The notes beneath the pieces are model-generated. The model was given only the letters and a program-made list of their open reading frames with translations. It did not search any database and had not been told where the DNA came from. A stretch of DNA of 14,491 nt from CAISIP01 sp038247175 (GTDB taxonomy: Bacteria > Pseudomonadota > Gammaproteobacteria > Burkholderiales > Burkholderiaceae_C). The stretch is taken from assembly GCA_038247175.1 (NCBI GenBank), contig JBBRVD010000095.1, forward strand, positions 1-14,491, read 5' to 3'. Below, piece by piece: positions 14,445 to 14,491 of this stretch (its first letter is position 1; each line of letters opens with the position of its first letter). The translations under genes were made by a program, and so were the position numbers.

Positions 14445-14491
14445 GCCGCCGGGCCGCCCCAAGGCGAATCGCTCCGCAGTGCGAAGCACGA
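14317..14491 (+). repeat. Tandem array of a 62-bp repeat after ftsL, continuing past the window edge
   Basis: Identical units start at 14317, 14379 and 14441. The first two are complete (62 bp each) and the third is cut after 51 bp. Each unit begins ATGAGCCGCCGGGCCGCC and ends GAAGGAGGCTCGT. It contains the near-palindrome GCTCCGCAGTGCGAAGC and the short hairpin GTGC-GAA-GCAC. GAGCC near the unit start and GGCTC near the unit end are inverted, so each junction can fold as GGCTC-GTAT-GAGCC (first junction 14372-14385). The total copy number is unknown. GC-rich interspersed repeats of this general look are common in Burkholderiales, but a tandem array here, between ftsL and the expected ftsI, is unusual. 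Confidence 0.95.

Noticed and set aside
14274..14489. Minus-strand ORF running through the tandem repeat
   Set aside because: All reverse frames stay open simply because the repeat lacks stops; the start is set by the window edge repeat.
14317..14491. CRISPR array
   Set aside because: Units are directly adjacent with no variable spacers, and the period is 62 bp of identical sequence.

Overview
The window is GC-rich chromosomal DNA from a betaproteobacterium. It most resembles Burkholderiales, perhaps close to Comamonadaceae. The evidence is the gene order dapF, DUF484, xerC ... cobW-type GTPase, dksA, STAS gene, hslV, hslU, followed by the start of the division and cell wall (dcw) cluster mraZ, rsmH, ftsL. 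The protein sequences agree: a DksA ending in a one-cysteine finger, a MraZ starting with GTG, and an HslV with a six-residue propeptide. Assignment is from sequence recognition only; no search was run.

Layout. Positions 1-174 hold the 3' part of the RNase P RNA gene (rnpB), cut by the left edge. A small DOPA-4,5-dioxygenase-like gene follows (232-606, +). A Nudix/metallo-beta-lactamase fusion gene lies on the minus strand (629-2272). Divergent from it is a plus-strand block: dapF, DUF484 and xerC, the first two overlapping by ATGA, then an rlmI-like 23S rRNA methyltransferase. Next come a zinc-chaperone-type CobW GTPase with a histidine-rich loop and dksA with a long Lys/Ala/Pro-rich N-terminal extension, then a large STAS-like protein. 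An intrinsic terminator precedes hslV-hslU (ATGA overlap). A relatively AT-rich intergenic region of about 260 bp then carries the promoter and probable MraZ operator of the dcw cluster: mraZ, rsmH and ftsL (rsmH and ftsL overlap by ATGA).

Functionally these are mostly housekeeping genes: tRNA processing, lysine and peptidoglycan precursor synthesis (DapF), chromosome dimer resolution (XerC), ribosome modification (RlmI, RsmH), transcription control and stringent response (DksA), proteolysis (HslVU) and division (MraZ, FtsL). The CobW and DksA neighbours fit a zinc-economy theme, because this DksA keeps only one of the four zinc-ligand cysteines.

The most unusual structure is at the right edge. 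Directly after ftsL, where ftsI would be expected, there are at least two full copies and a partial third copy of a 62-bp tandem repeat. Each unit starts with ATG and ends with a strong Shine-Dalgarno sequence, and the 21-residue ORF starting in one unit stops by an ATGA overlap with the start of the next. This looks like a chain of translationally coupled mini-ORFs inserted into an essential operon. The second notable feature is a four-unit, 10-bp-period operator in front of mraZ whose core differs from the usual TGGG repeats.
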